From NCBI GenBank assembly GCA_964457935.1, contig CAYWFC010000001.1, positions 10,631-74,630 on the forward strand: DNA of 64,000 bases. The letters are read 5' to 3'. Positions 49,890 to 60,800 of the stretch are shown here, in pieces. The DNA comes from STF1-107 sp964457935 (GTDB taxonomy: Bacteria; Bacillota; Clostridia; Christensenellales; UBA1242). The notes under the pieces were generated by a model. That model was not told where the DNA came from. It worked only from the letters and a program-made list of their open reading frames with translations, and searched no databases. The position numbers and the translations under genes were made by a program. How positions within the stretch are numbered: position 1 is the stretch's first letter; each line of letters opens with the position of its first letter.

Positions 49890-51043
49890 TTTTTATCTCC
49901 TTGTCCAAAATATTTGTTCGCCTTGTCTTCTGCCTTTTTGCGTTTGCGCTCGGCTTTGGTCTGAGAAGGCTGGACGTAGTTTCTGCTATAATTCACTACA
50001 TTGCTACTTTTGGTATTGGTGATAGTGATAGACCTGCCACCTTTGTCGGCGTCGTCTGACTTGTTCACCACTTTGCCCGCGATGAGACCTATCAATGACG
50101 TCATGGCTGAGTTGACTATCAGGTACAGCGAGAATGCTGAGTTTGACGTCACAGCGAATATTACCATGGTCGCTGGCAGTAAGAACATCAGCATGTAGTT
50201 TGTAGACTGCGCAGTCTTGATCTCGCCATCTTTGGACTTAGTCTGCACTCTAGACGCTCTAGATGTGATCCATTGGGACAAGAATGTCACACCGCCAGCC
50301 AGCACTACTAGGATGTAATATCCGTTCCAGCCTTGGTTGGACTTTTGAGACATTACTATAGCCTTGATGGTGTCGTATTCTGTCCTCAACTCAGTGCCAA
50401 AAGTCTCTATCTCTTCGTCACTCTTGCCTTCGATAGCAGACTTGTATTCGTCTGTCTTTTTGTACTTTTTGTACCATTCGTTGTATGACACGAACTGTGA
50501 TTTGCTACTATCGCTTATCCACACGTTCTTTATCCACAGCCAACTATTGCCGTCTTTGTACTCATCCCACGCATCCAGCACTGCAGTGTCTGTGTCAGCG
50601 CCCTCAGTCACAGCCACTTCGTACGCTGACTTTAGCTGTGTGTACTGGCTGACCAACTGTCTGTCTGCTAGACCGTTTAGCGAGCTAAATAGTGTCAAAA
50701 ACACTACAAAAGTGATGACAATATTGATCAGCATGATGAAGCAAGTGCCAGTGACGTTGTAATTGTGTTTTTTGTACACTTCCATAGTCTTTTGATTGAT
50801 GACATCACGCTGACCGCTGTATTTTTTGTTTATCTGTTCTATCTCTGGTTGCACTATGGCTTGCATACGGCTATTCTGTATAGTAGCACGACGTTGCAAA
50901 AAATCCAATGGGGACAATATCAACTTCAACGCTACAGTGAATACTATGATAGCCCAGCCGTAGTTTTTGAACAAATCTACGAATAGCCCGATAGACCAAT
51001 TCCAAAACTTGTTCATGCACAACACTTGACCTAAGATACCCAT
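49886..51043 (-). CDS. yidC: Membrane protein insertase YidC/OxaA
   Basis: Inserts proteins into the cytoplasmic membrane. WSIGLFVDLFKNYGWAIIVFTVALKLILSPLDFLQRR is split across the first two conserved helices with the hydrophilic-groove arginine region; five helices in total, and a Lys-rich tail for ribosome contact. 385 residues is longer than typical Firmicute YidC (about 220-290): an extra extracellular loop lies at about 140-230 (Asp/Trp/Lys-rich). No lipobox at the N-terminus. Start overlaps yidD. Confidence 0.94.
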   Translation of the reverse strand: MGILGQVLCMNKFWNWSIGLFVDLFKNYGWAIIVFTVALKLILSPLDFLQRRATIQNSRMQAIVQPEIEQINKKYSGQRDVINQKTMEVYKKHNYNVTGTCFIMLINIVITFVVFLTLFSSLNGLADRQLVSQYTQLKSAYEVAVTEGADTDTAVLDAWDEYKDGNSWLWIKNVWISDSSKSQFVSYNEWYKKYKKTDEYKSAIEGKSDEEIETFGTELRTEYDTIKAIVMSQKSNQGWNGYYILVVLAGGVTFLSQWITSRASRVQTKSKDGEIKTAQSTNYMLMFLLPATMVIFAVTSNSAFSLYLIVNSAMTSLIGLIAGKVVNKSDDADKGGRSITITNTKSSNVVNYSRNYVQPSQTKAERKRKKAEDKANKYFGQGDKK

Positions 51044-51315
51044 TTGAAATCTCCTTTAATATTTAATGGCACAAAGTCATATCCGCCTTTTGACCTTGGG
51101 CGACATCTACACAGCCGTCTAGCGCCATACACTCCGCCTCTAATCAGCCCGAACGACGTAATGCAACGCAATACATACGTCGAGCAAGTCGGCATATATG
51201 CGCAATGTCCCCCGAATATGGGTGACAGGCACACCTTGTAGATATAGATACAGCCCACCACGATGAGCTCTATAGGCATCAACAATATCCTGATAATATC
51301 ATAAATCACTGCCAT
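51031..51315 (-). CDS. yidD: Membrane protein insertion efficiency factor YidD
   Basis: Small protein (94 aa) with the family signature YKVCLSPIFGGHCAYMPTCS, then a GxxxG helix (GLIRGGVYGARRLCRCRP) and GGYDFVP. Start at ATG 51315 (MAVIYDIIRI); it overlaps the end of rnpA by 17 bases and the start of yidC by 13. It helps YidC-dependent insertion. Confidence 0.92.
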   Translation of the reverse strand: MAVIYDIIRILLMPIELIVVGCIYIYKVCLSPIFGGHCAYMPTCSTYVLRCITSFGLIRGGVYGARRLCRCRPRSKGGYDFVPLNIKGDFKWVS

Positions 51316-51646
51316 GATACAGCCCACCTTTAGCGAATGTGTCTCTCAAGTGTGCGCATAGCGTGCGATAATCCGCATCCACTATGCTATCTCTAGCAGT
51401 GATGACATAATTTTTGACTACAATATCCGAAATGATAGGTCGAATAGCCTCATTCAAAAGCCTTTTCACGCGGTGACGCACTACGCTATTGCCTACCTTC
51501 TTGCTGACGGAAATACCTATTTTGGGATAAGGCAGATTGGTGTACACGTAGTGCACAGTGAAGTACTTGTCGTGTAGCATCTTGCCTTTTTTGTAAACAT
51601 AAGAAAACTCTTTGTTTTTTCTCAATCTATTAGTCTTTGATAACAT
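51299..51646 (-). CDS. rnpA: Ribonuclease P protein component
   Basis: Protein subunit of RNase P for 5' tRNA maturation. 115 residues: LRKNKEFSYVYKKGKM at the start, IGISVSKKVGNSVVRHRVKRLLNEAIR for the RNR region (here RHR). Standard location between rpmH and yidD. Confidence 0.95.
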   Translation of the reverse strand: MLSKTNRLRKNKEFSYVYKKGKMLHDKYFTVHYVYTNLPYPKIGISVSKKVGNSVVRHRVKRLLNEAIRPIISDIVVKNYVITARDSIVDADYRTLCAHLRDTFAKGGLYHGSDL

Positions 51647-51658
51647 AGTGTTTCCCTA

Positions 51659-51793
51659 TTAGACGGTAAGTTTCTTTCTACCTCTGTTTCTGCGTCTACG
51701 CAATACTTTTCTGCCAGACAATGTGCTCATCCTCTCTCTGAAGCCATGAACTTTGTTACGTTGTCTCTTCTTTGGTTGGTAAGTTTGTTTCAT
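51659..51793 (-). CDS. rpmH: Ribosomal protein bL34
   Basis: A 44-residue very basic protein beginning [18 protein letters not shown] and continuing [20 protein letters not shown], the full bL34 pattern. AAAGGAGAG lies before the ATG. First gene of the rpmH-rnpA-yidD-yidC-jag-mnmE operon; rnpA follows after 12 bases. Confidence 0.97.
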   Translation of the reverse strand: MKQTYQPKKRQRNKVHGFRERMSTLSGRKVLRRRRNRGRKKLTV

Positions 51794-51911
51794 ATTCTCT
51801 CTCCTTTCATATATTCGCAATACTTTGCTGTGTTATTATACTAATAATTGCACGTATTGTCAATTATAATTCCAAAATTTTGATTTTAATGCTCAAAATT
51901 CTCTCGTATTA

Positions 51912-51940
51912 TTGATATTTTCGTCGCGATGTGCTAATAT
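51912..51940 (+). promoter_or_regulatory. Leaderless promoter of mnmG
   Basis: TTGATA (51912-51917) - 17 - TAATAT (51935-51940), then 7 bases to ATG 51948. The 154-bp rpmH-mnmG gap has no DnaA box. Confidence 0.7.
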
Positions 51941-51947
51941 ATCGTAT

Positions 51948-53801
51948 ATGAAATACGAAGTTATCATTATCGGGGCAGGGCACGCTGGCTGTGAGGCTGG
52001 GCTGGCTCTCGCCCGTATGGGACACAAGACGCTCATGACTACGCTCAATCTGGACAGCATAGGTTTTTTGGCATGCAATCCTAGCATAGGCGGTACCGCC
52101 AAAGGCCAACTGGCGTCCGAGATAGACGCGCTAGGCGGTCAGATGGGTATCAATGCGGACAAATCTCTACTACAACTGCGCGTGCTAAATAAAGGCAAAG
52201 GCCCTGCTGTGCAGAGCCTGCGTGCGCAAGTGGACAAAGTCCGTTATCACGAAAATATGAAATACACTCTCGAGACTGAGCCAAATCTCGATATTTTGCA
52301 AGCCGAAGTGGTAGACATACTGGTATCAGACGGTCACGTCACTGGCGTACGCACTGCCATGGGGGAGACATTCGAGTGCGATGCTGTGGTGCTGTGTACA
52401 GGGGTATACCTCAATGCGCGCATAGTGGTGGGAGAATTCTCGAAAAATGTAGGTCCGAACGGCTTCGAGCCAGCGAATGAATTGACCAAATCACTGGTCA
52501 GACTGGGCTTCGAGATACGTAGATTCAAAACTGGCACTCCAGCCCGCATAGACGGACAGCCCATAGAATACAGAGCGTTTGAGGAGCAACCGGGCGACGA
52601 CATACGCGGGCATTTTAGCCAGATGGGCAAGGGCAAGATACCGAATACCCACATATGCTATCTGGGCTACACCAATGAGACTACTCACGACATCATTAGG
52701 AGTAATATCGACCGCGCACCACTCTACTGCGGTACTATCAAAGGCATAGGCCCTAGGTATTGCCCTAGTATAGAAGACAAAGTAATGAGATTTTCGGACA
52801 AAGAGCGTCATCAGTTTTTCCTAGAGCCTGAGAGCGCGTCCACTCATGAAGTGTACATCCAAGGTATCAGCAGTTCGCTACCTGTAGACGTGCAGAGACA
52901 GTTTTATGCCAGCATACGCGGGCTAGAGCATGCCAAGATAATGCGCTTCGCCTACGCCATAGAGTACGACTGCATAGACAGCACTAGGCTGTACCCTAGC
53001 CTGATGAGCAAAGACATCAGCGGTATGTTCTTCGCTGGACAAATCAACGGCACTAGCGGATACGAAGAAGCAGGCGCGCAAGGGCTAATGGCAGGCATCA
53101 ATGCCGGGCTAATGCTGGAGCACAAAGCGCCATTGGTGCTGAGACGCGACCAAGCCTACATCGGAGTGCTGATAGATGATCTAGTGACCAAAGGCACAAA
53201 CGAGCCTTACCGTATGATGACAGCGCGCGCAGAGCACAGACTGGTATTGCGCCAAGATAATTGCGACATACGCCTCACTCAGATAGGTCGAGATGTCGGG
53301 CTGGTGGGCGATGAGAGATATGAGCAGTTTGTCACCAAAAAAGCCATTATAGACAGCGTGCTGTCGCAGTTAGACACTGTGCTGTCACCTAAGGTGGTCA
53401 ATGACTTTTTGGTACGCCACGACGAGACACCAGCACGAGCAGGCATTGCTTTGCGTGATTTGGTCAAGCGAAACGGTGTCAATATATTCGACATCAGAGC
53501 AGAGTTGGGGTATTTCGCCGACATAGACGACGACGTGCTCGAATACGTCAATACTGAGACCAAATACGCCGGCTACATCGCTCGCGAGAATGACACTATA
53601 GCCAAACAACAGTCGTCAGAGGAGCATTATTTGCCGTCTGACATTGACTACAATGACCTAAAAGGCTTGCGCCTAGAAGCACGCCAAAAACTAAACAACA
53701 TCCGCCCTGCCACACTCGGTCAGGCGAGTAGGATTTCGGGCGTGTCGCCAGCGGACATCAATGTCCTAATGGTGTATCTCAAACTAAAGGAGACGCGATG
53801 A
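51948..53801 (+). CDS. mnmG: tRNA uridine 5-carboxymethylaminomethyl modification enzyme MnmG (GidA)
   Basis: FAD-dependent partner of MnmE. FAD-binding [21 protein letters not shown] at the N-terminus, [33 protein letters not shown], and [19 protein letters not shown]. 617 residues, normal. ATG 51948 is chosen over 51912 because the latter overlaps the -35 box. Overlaps rsmG by ATGA. It heads a mnmG-rsmG unit ahead of parA-parB. Confidence 0.96.
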   Translation: MKYEVIIIGAGHAGCEAGLALARMGHKTLMTTLNLDSIGFLACNPSIGGTAKGQLASEIDALGGQMGINADKSLLQLRVLNKGKGPAVQSLRAQVDKVRYHENMKYTLETEPNLDILQAEVVDILVSDGHVTGVRTAMGETFECDAVVLCTGVYLNARIVVGEFSKNVGPNGFEPANELTKSLVRLGFEIRRFKTGTPARIDGQPIEYRAFEEQPGDDIRGHFSQMGKGKIPNTHICYLGYTNETTHDIIRSNIDRAPLYCGTIKGIGPRYCPSIEDKVMRFSDKERHQFFLEPESASTHEVYIQGISSSLPVDVQRQFYASIRGLEHAKIMRFAYAIEYDCIDSTRLYPSLMSKDISGMFFAGQINGTSGYEEAGAQGLMAGINAGLMLEHKAPLVLRRDQAYIGVLIDDLVTKGTNEPYRMMTARAEHRLVLRQDNCDIRLTQIGRDVGLVGDERYEQFVTKKAIIDSVLSQLDTVLSPKVVNDFLVRHDETPARAGIALRDLVKRNGVNIFDIRAELGYFADIDDDVLEYVNTETKYAGYIARENDTIAKQQSSEEHYLPSDIDYNDLKGLRLEARQKLNNIRPATLGQASRISGVSPADINVLMVYLKLKETR

Positions 53802-54493
53802 ATATACAGCACGATTTATCCACGCGCGCACACATAGACGCCACTCCCGAGATGATGAGTAGATTTCAGACTTATTACGAGTACCTAGTGGAGTACAATG
53901 CGCACGTTAATCTCACCGCTATCACAGAGCACGACGCTGTGTATACCAAGCATTTTCTAGACAGCGTGCTACCGCAGTCATTCATACCGTATGGGGCGAA
54001 AGTGATAGACGTGGGCACTGGCGCAGGATTTCCTGCCGTACCGCTAAAGATAGCACGCCCAGACCTAGACATCACTCTGGTGGATAGCCTAAACAAACGC
54101 ATAGAGTTTCTTAGACAATTATCGACCAAACTAGACATCACATCTACCACTATCCACTCACGCGCGGAGGATTTGGCTCGCACTGAGCACCGCGAGAGAT
54201 ATGACGTGTGCGTGTCGCGCGCCGTCGCCAATATGTCCACACTGGCAGAGTATTGCTTGCCGTTCGTAAAGGTGGGTGGCACTATGATAGCGTACAAGAC
54301 TGAGAACGCCCTAGACGAGATAGAGCAGGCACGCCACGCTATCCGAGTGCTAGGCGGAGAGATATCACGCATAGAGCACATCAATCTCGGAGCAGATGAA
54401 GGAAATCGCGTTTTTGTGCTGATAAATAAGGTAAAACCTACGCCAAAACAGTACCCGCGCGACAAAAACAAACCAAAAACACAACCATTATAA
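53798..54493 (+). CDS. rsmG: 16S rRNA (guanine-N7) methyltransferase RsmG
   Basis: Methylates G527 of 16S r[41 protein letters not shown] (SAM motif), [17 protein letters not shown] are the family blocks. 231 residues, normal; Lys/Pro-rich end. Coupled to mnmG. Confidence 0.95.
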   Translation: MNIQHDLSTRAHIDATPEMMSRFQTYYEYLVEYNAHVNLTAITEHDAVYTKHFLDSVLPQSFIPYGAKVIDVGTGAGFPAVPLKIARPDLDITLVDSLNKRIEFLRQLSTKLDITSTTIHSRAEDLARTEHRERYDVCVSRAVANMSTLAEYCLPFVKVGGTMIAYKTENALDEIEQARHAIRVLGGEISRIEHINLGADEGNRVFVLINKVKPTPKQYPRDKNKPKTQPL

Positions 54494-54560
54494 AAAAATA
54501 TGCAAAAATACTACACATTTTTGGATTTTTTTGTTATAATCACTTTATGAAGGAGTATAT

Positions 54561-55325
54561 ATGGGCAAAATAGTGTCTTTTACTAACCAAAAAGGTGGTG
54601 TCGGCAAGACTACCACATGCGTCAATCTAGCGACATTTGTCGCCCTGAAAGGTTACAAAGTTTTGATAATAGATATGGACCCGCAAGGCAACGCCTCGGG
54701 GTCTGTAGGCTACGATGATATGAAAGGCAAGAACACAGTGTACGAAGTGCTAATCGGCGAATGTAGCGCTCGTGATGCCATATACCAGTGCGAAGTGGAC
54801 GGGCTGTACATCATGCCGTCTACAGTAGATTTGGCTGGTGCAGAGGTGGACCTAGTGTATATGAAGAAGCGCGAGATGATATTCAAAGAGGCGCTCCAGC
54901 CTATAGTGGCTGACTATGACTACATTTTCATAGACTGCTCGCCATCGCTCGGGCTAGTGACGGTCAATGTATTGACTGCTACAGACACCATACTCATACC
55001 TATACATTGCGAATATTTGGCGCTGGCAGGACTGGGGCAACTGATGAATACTGTGCGCCTCATCAAGAAGCAGAAACTCAACCCAAATGTAGAGATAGAG
55101 GGCGTGCTACTCACTATGAAAGACAATCGTAGCAACCTAGTGAACGAAGTATCTGCCGAGATTAGGAAGTACTTCGAGGAGAAGGTGTACGACACCACTA
55201 TCCCTAGGAATATCCGCTTGGCAGAAGCACCTAGCCATGGCAAGCCTATCGCGCTGTATGACCCGAAGAGCAAGGGCGCTATAGCATACAAACAACTCGC
55301 TGATGAGTTTATATCTAGACAATAA
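54561..55325 (+). CDS. parA: Chromosome-partitioning ATPase ParA (Soj)
   Basis: Deviant Walker A KGGVGKTTTCVN (residues 11-22), Walker B YIFIDCSPSLG, and the rest of the Soj fold. 254 residues. AAGGAG precedes the ATG. With ParB and the parS sites at 35 kb it forms the chromosome segregation system and may regulate DnaA. Confidence 0.96.
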   Translation: MGKIVSFTNQKGGVGKTTTCVNLATFVALKGYKVLIIDMDPQGNASGSVGYDDMKGKNTVYEVLIGECSARDAIYQCEVDGLYIMPSTVDLAGAEVDLVYMKKREMIFKEALQPIVADYDYIFIDCSPSLGLVTVNVLTATDTILIPIHCEYLALAGLGQLMNTVRLIKKQKLNPNVEIEGVLLTMKDNRSNLVNEVSAEIRKYFEEKVYDTTIPRNIRLAEAPSHGKPIALYDPKSKGAIAYKQLADEFISRQ

Positions 55326-55336
55326 GGAGACAACGA

Positions 55337-56260
55337 ATGAAGAAAGGATTAGGAAAAGGATTAGAAGCATTGCTCGCCATATACGACGACGAGAACGACA
55401 AGGAAGTAGAACTGTCTGACAAAGAGTACGTGTCTAAGCCTACCCCCGCTCCACAAAACGACGTGGACAAATACATCAAAGCCCAAGGCGACCCTACAGA
55501 GATACCTATGGCTAAGATTTTTGCCAATCCGCAACAGCCACGAAAGACTTTTGACAAAGAGAGCCTAAACGAACTGAGCGCGTCTATCAAGACTCATGGC
55601 TTGATACAGCCTATCATAGTGAATAAGAGCGACGACGGCTACATGATCATCGCAGGCGAGCGCCGTTACCGCGCGTGCAAACTGGCTGGGCTAAAGACTA
55701 TCCCTGCCATAGTGAAGAACTACACTCCACGCCAAATCGCCGAGATTAGTATCATAGAGAACCTCCAGCGTGAGGACCTGAACCCTATCGAAGTGGCAAA
55801 AGGCATACGCAAACTGATGAACGAGTACGACATCACTCAGGAAGAAGTCGCAGATAGACTAGGCAAGAGCCGTAGTAGCGTAGCCAATGTACTGCGCCTG
55901 CTGTCTCTTTATCCAGAAGTGATAGAAATGGTCGAAAAAGGCAAAATCCCATTCGGCCACGCGAAGTGTCTGGTGGCAGTGTCAGACTACACCACACAGT
56001 TATTGCTGGCTAAGAAAGTGGCTCAAAACAAACTCACAGTGCGTGACCTAGAACGCGAGATAGCCGAGCTCACAGGCGATGGCAAGAAGAAAAAAGCCAA
56101 AGCCCACCTGTCCGCCGAGCTCACAGACTTCGTGTCCAGTATGCAAAAGCGCCTCGGCACGAAAGTATCTATCATAGGCAACGACACCAAAGGTAGGATA
56201 TATATAGACTACTATTCGCCTAACGACCTAGATAGATTGTACGAGATATTATTTAGATAA
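55337..56260 (+). CDS. parB: Chromosome-partitioning protein ParB (Spo0J)
   Basis: Binds parS and slides on DNA as a CTP-dependent clamp. CTP-binding motifs: GLIQPIIVN and AGERRYRACKLAG, then NLQREDLNPIEVAKG and the helix-turn-helix ITQEEVADRLGKSRSSVANVLRL. C-terminal dimerisation region (GRIYIDYYSPNDLDRLYE). 307 residues. Eleven bases after parA, AAGGAG before the ATG. Confidence 0.96.
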   Translation: MKKGLGKGLEALLAIYDDENDKEVELSDKEYVSKPTPAPQNDVDKYIKAQGDPTEIPMAKIFANPQQPRKTFDKESLNELSASIKTHGLIQPIIVNKSDDGYMIIAGERRYRACKLAGLKTIPAIVKNYTPRQIAEISIIENLQREDLNPIEVAKGIRKLMNEYDITQEEVADRLGKSRSSVANVLRLLSLYPEVIEMVEKGKIPFGHAKCLVAVSDYTTQLLLAKKVAQNKLTVRDLEREIAELTGDGKKKKAKAHLSAELTDFVSSMQKRLGTKVSIIGNDTKGRIYIDYYSPNDLDRLYEILFR

Positions 56261-56365
56261 GGTTTTGCCGTCAGAGCGTGTGTAATAGCCATTCTAGATG
56301 ATTTACGAGACATTATTTAGAAAGTAGATAAGGGGATAATATGCCCCATATTATTCAGATAGTGG

Positions 56366-56396
56366 ATAAGGGGATGACACGCCCCTTATTTTTTTT
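56366..56396 (+). terminator. Terminator of the parAB unit
   Basis: ATAAGGGG-ATGACACG-CCCCTTAT followed by seven T. An imperfect relative (GATAAGGGGATAATATGCCCC) lies about 40 bases upstream. Confidence 0.88.
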
Positions 56397-56417
56397 GGCA
56401 AACATAGCAAGAAATGT

Positions 56418-56444
56418 TTGACATTCTGCGCGCAATGGTATAAT
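56418..56444 (+). promoter_or_regulatory. metK promoter
   Basis: TTGACA (56418-56423), 15-base spacer with TGG before TATAAT (56439-56444), an extended -10 type promoter just before the riboswitch. Confidence 0.65.
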
Positions 56445-56445
56445 A

Positions 56446-56580
56446 TATCTGTATCCATAAAGAGTGTGCGAGGGACAGCCCCGATGACCACACAGCAACC
56501 TGCATAACGTAAGGTGCTAAAGGCTGACCGATGGGATATATATCAAAATCAGTCCTGTCGGCAACGACGGGATTTTTCTT
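56446..56580 (+). promoter_or_regulatory. SAM-I (S-box) riboswitch with terminator
   Basis: Conserved S-box elements in order: GCGAGGGACAGCCCCGATGA, P2 pairing GTGTG/CACAC, CAGCAACC, then AAGGTGCTAA and GCTGACCGATGG closing P1 (ATCC/GGAT). The expression platform is a hairpin TCCTGTCG-GCAA-CGACGGGA (56553-56572) followed by TTTTTCTTT. It lowers metK expression when S-adenosylmethionine is plentiful. Confidence 0.93.
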
Positions 56581-56610
56581 TATGGAAATATATACACAAG
56601 GAAGAGGAAT

Positions 56611-57693
56611 ATGAAAAGATTAATCACCAGTGAGAGTGTCAATATAGGACACCCTGACAAAACATGCGACGTGATCGCAGACGCTTTTTTGGACGAAGCG
56701 CTGAGGCAAGACCCAGCCTCGCAAATGGCTGTGGAGTGCGCCATAAAGAATGACAATCTGTTCGTTTACGGCGAGGCCACCACGACAGCGAAGATTGACT
56801 ACGACGGCATAGCGCAGGCAGTGCTGAGAGACATCGGCTACACGCACGACTTCACTATTGTCAAAGAAATCAGCGAGCAGAGCCCGGACATCAATCAGGC
56901 TGTCGTAAAAGACGACATCGGCGCGAACGACCAAGGTATGGTGTATGGATATGCGACCAACGAGACTAGCGAATATATGCCGTTGCCTGTAGTGGTGGCG
57001 CATAAATTGATGCAAAAATACGACCAATTCAGACGCACTAGGACAGACTTTTTTGCCGACGCGAAGAGCCAAGTCACTGTAGAGTACGATGACGACCACC
57101 CATGCCGTATCGCTACAGTATTGGTGTCCGTCTCGCATGACAAAAATCTGACTTTGGCGCAAATCCAAGCAATCATCCAGCGCAACGTCATAGACGAAGT
57201 ATTGCGCGCATACGGCTCTCTCGCAGTGGACACCCATATCATCATCAATCCTAGCGGGAGATTCACTATCTGGGGCTCGTACGGCGACAGTGGCTGTGTG
57301 GGGCGAAAGATAGTAGTAGATACTTACGGCGGAGTAGGGCGCGTCGGCGGTGGGTGCTTCTCATCAAAGAACGCGACCAAAGTGGATAGGTCAGGGGCGT
57401 ATTACGCTAGATACGTCGCCAAAAATATCGTGGCTCATGGGTATGCAGATAGATGCGAGATACAAGTATCATACGCTATCGGGCTGTCTAGTCCTGTCTC
57501 TGTCAATATCGACACATTTGGTACAGAGCGACGCCCATTGAGCGAAATATATGATTACGTGCAGGAGAATTTTGACTTTAGTCCAGCCAATATCATATCT
57601 GAATTAGGCTTGCTCCAGCCGATATACCAGCGCACTGCTTGCTACGGCCACTTCGGCAGAGTTGGCTTTAGCTGGGAGAATATCAAAGATTAG
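56611..57693 (+). CDS. metK: S-adenosylmethionine synthetase, divergent short form
   Basis: Makes SAM from methionine and ATP. TSESVNIGHPDKTCD at the N-terminus, VYGEATTTAKID, GANDQGMVYGYAT, and a C-terminal GGGCFSSKNATKVDRSGAY in place of the usual GGGAFSGKDPTKVDRSAAY. At 360 residues it is shorter than typical MetK (380-400). The riboswitch upstream fits the function. AAGGAAGAGG precedes the ATG. Confidence 0.92.
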   Translation: MKRLITSESVNIGHPDKTCDVIADAFLDEALRQDPASQMAVECAIKNDNLFVYGEATTTAKIDYDGIAQAVLRDIGYTHDFTIVKEISEQSPDINQAVVKDDIGANDQGMVYGYATNETSEYMPLPVVVAHKLMQKYDQFRRTRTDFFADAKSQVTVEYDDDHPCRIATVLVSVSHDKNLTLAQIQAIIQRNVIDEVLRAYGSLAVDTHIIINPSGRFTIWGSYGDSGCVGRKIVVDTYGGVGRVGGGCFSSKNATKVDRSGAYYARYVAKNIVAHGYADRCEIQVSYAIGLSSPVSVNIDTFGTERRPLSEIYDYVQENFDFSPANIISELGLLQPIYQRTACYGHFGRVGFSWENIKD

Positions 57694-57699
57694 ACTAGC

Positions 57700-57770
57700 C
57701 TGTCGAGAATAAATAAGATATCGCGAAAAATAAATAATACATTGCCGAAAATAAATAAGATATCGCCGAA
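57700..57770. repeat. About 22-bp tandem repeat, three units
   Basis: AAAATAAATAAGATATCGCC and close variants in tandem after metK. The style (CG followed by AAAATAAATAA) recalls the tract downstream of dnaA. Confidence 0.6.
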
Positions 57771-57771
57771 T

Positions 57772-57806
57772 AAAAAATACTTTGAGTGTTTCTCAAAGTA
57801 TTTTTT
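57772..57806. terminator. Bidirectional terminator
   Basis: AAAAAATACTTTGA and TCAAAGTATTTTTT pair around a 7-base loop between the converging metK and leucine-rich-repeat genes. Confidence 0.92.
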
Positions 57807-57828
57807 GTCATATCATAATCGGTATATA

Positions 57829-60800
57829 TTACCACACAGTCACGACGTCGTCTACATAATGCCAGTAGTGGCCTGATACAGTAGGCTGGGTCTCGCTGTA
57901 GTAGTAGATGACATCATCAGACATAATGTTGCCAGTCTGGATGGTGATTTTGCTCCACTCTTCAGCAGTGCCGAGGTAGTATATATTAGAGATATCGCTG
58001 TAGTCAAATGCATATTTATTAATATTAGTTATGCTCTTTGGTAGTACTATGTTCTCCAAAGACTCACAGCCATAGAATGCATACTCGTATATCCTAGTCA
58101 CACCGTCAGATACGATGACACTAGTCAGCCCTGTACAGCCTTTGAATGTATATTCATATATAATATTCACACCACCAGGTATAGTGACGCTGGTGAGTGC
58201 TGAGCAGTTATAGAATGCATAATTTCCTATCTTAGTCACACCGCTAGGTATAGTGATATCAGTCAAACTAGTACATCCATAGAAAGTCTTGTATCCTATA
58301 GTAGTCAAACTGTCTGGCAAAGTGACACTGGATAAGTTTTCACACTTATAGAAAGCCAAATCAGATACTTCAGTGACACCATTAGGTATCGTGATCTCGG
58401 TATGAGGGAAGTCTATCCCAGCGAAAGCATAGTAACCAATAAGAGTCACAGAGCCGTCTGAAGGGATGACAGAGTATTCGTTGCCATAGATGAGTCTTTT
58501 GTCCTTAATATCAATGAGACAGCTATTGGACACGCGGAATGAAGTGTTGTCCGCGTCTACTGTGATTTGTGTTATTTTGTCACAGAATAGGAAAGGATTC
58601 CACCCTATAGTAGTCACGCTACTAGGTATGTGGACAGTAGTCACATTGTTACATCCATGGAATACATATTTACCTATCTTAGTCACAGTACTAGGTATAG
58701 CGATGCTAGTCAAACCAGTACAACCGTAGAATGCATAATCTGGCAACTCAGTCACACCGCTCGATAGATTTAGGTCTGTCAGACTAGTACAATTGTTGAA
58801 TACGTACAAATCTAGACTAGTCACACTGTCTGCCATGTCTACATTAGCCAGCGCTGTACAGCCAGAGAAAGCACTCCTGCCGATACTAGTCACGCCGTCA
58901 GATATGGTGACACTAGTCAGACTGGTACATTTATAGAATGTATATTTATTAATATTCTGCACGCTACCTGGGATAGTGATCTCAGTCAAACTCTCACATC
59001 CATAGAATGCATACTCGCCTATACTCGTTACAGTATTTGGAATATTGATATTCTTTAGATTAGTACAGCCGTTGAATGCGTACTTATTTATGCTCTCTAG
59101 GTCACCAGATATAGTGACATCAGTCAGACCTGTACAGCCGTTGAATGCATACTCGCCTATCTCAGTGATATTGCTAGGTATAGTGATGCTGGTCAATTCT
59201 GTACAATTACTAAATGCATATTTATCTATGACCTTCACATTCTCGTCAGTAGGGATGACAGATGTTTTGCATGCGAGATCTATTTCGTATTCAGCGGAAC
59301 CATCGTCAGCGGTATCTTTGTTTATCAGGCAGTTGCCTTCGCAATAACTATTGCCCACATTTGGCTGGCCTGAGTCTGTAGTGATGCCTGGCGCACTCTC
59401 GGCTGTCATAGTAATGCTAGAGATGTTTGGACAGTCGATGAATACATCATTAGTCTTCATGGCCAAGTAATTAAATTCTTTACAGAACTTGATATCAGTC
59501 AGAGCGGTACAGCCACCAAATCCTTTTTCATCAACGATAGCGTACTTTCCTCGGAAGCTAATCTCAGTCAAGGCAGTACAGCCGTAGAAGGCATATTTAT
59601 TTATTTCGTGTAAGAAATACATAATATCTATGCTAGTGAGCGCGGTGCAGTCACTGAATGCATACTCGCCTATAACTTCTGTATAAAATGGCAAAGCGAT
59701 GCTAGTCAAATTTGTCTGACCGCGGAATGCCTGTGGTGCTATCTCTTTCACTCTCGCACCATTTTTCGCCAGTGTGTCAGGTATTTTGGATTTTTGGCAC
59801 CCGGCGATCAATTTACCAGTAGATAGCTCGAATATGCAATGCACATTTTCATAATTAGAATACGATTGATTAGAGCTGGTGTATACTTTGTTGGCGTTAT
59901 TTACATACATGCTTTCTATATTAGGGCAATACGCCCATGCGCCTTCGCCTATGCTAGTCACATTCTCACCTATGAGGACCTTAGTAAGACTGCTACAGCC
60001 AGAGAAAACCTCATTGCCTATAGTGGTCAAAGCGGTAGAATTGGTGATATAAGACAAACTTGAACAGTTTTTGAATGCATTGCTTCCGATAGACGTTAGA
60101 TTGTCACTCCAAACTGCCCTAGTCAGAGCAGTACAGCCATAGAATGTACTATGATATATCTCTGTCACAGCGTCTGGCAGAGTGATGCTAGTCAGCCCTG
60201 TACAGCCGTAGAATGCGGAATTACTTATCTCTGTCACACTACTAGGTATAGCGATCTCAGTCAGGGCGGTACAGCCTCTGAATGCTTCACTTCCTATCTT
60301 AGTCACTGTGTTAGGGATGATAGAGTTTTTGCACCCTACGACGAGAGTATTGGTCGCCGTCTCTATTACGCAATTATCCACACTGTGGTATACAGGATTG
60401 CCTACATCTACAGTGATTGATTCCAAATTTGGGTTACGATAGAGTATCGAAGCAGATATGTAAGTCACAGATTTTGGTATAGTGATGCTGGTGAGGTTAG
60501 CATCCTCTTCGAAACGCACATATGCCACAGGATGCTCACCATGCACACCGTCATCGTATCTCTCTGGGATGAACAATTCTTTGCTATTGTTGCCTTCAGC
60601 GAGCTTTGATACTTTGTATATCTGGTTGGTGTAATCATAAGTATATATGATTTTGGACTCCTCATAATGACATACATTACATGTAACACTCATCCCTTCA
60701 AAAGTATGCGCTGTTTTTTCTTTGCGCTCGCCACATATTGCACATTGCTGATAGTGGTGTAGTGCGTTGTACTTGAGTTCATAATTATGTGTGACCACTC

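Noticed and set aside
50530..50538. Single TTATCCACA boxes in yidC, and also at 1834-1842 and 16554-16562
   Set aside because: Isolated and within coding sequence; not clusters, so not called as origin elements.
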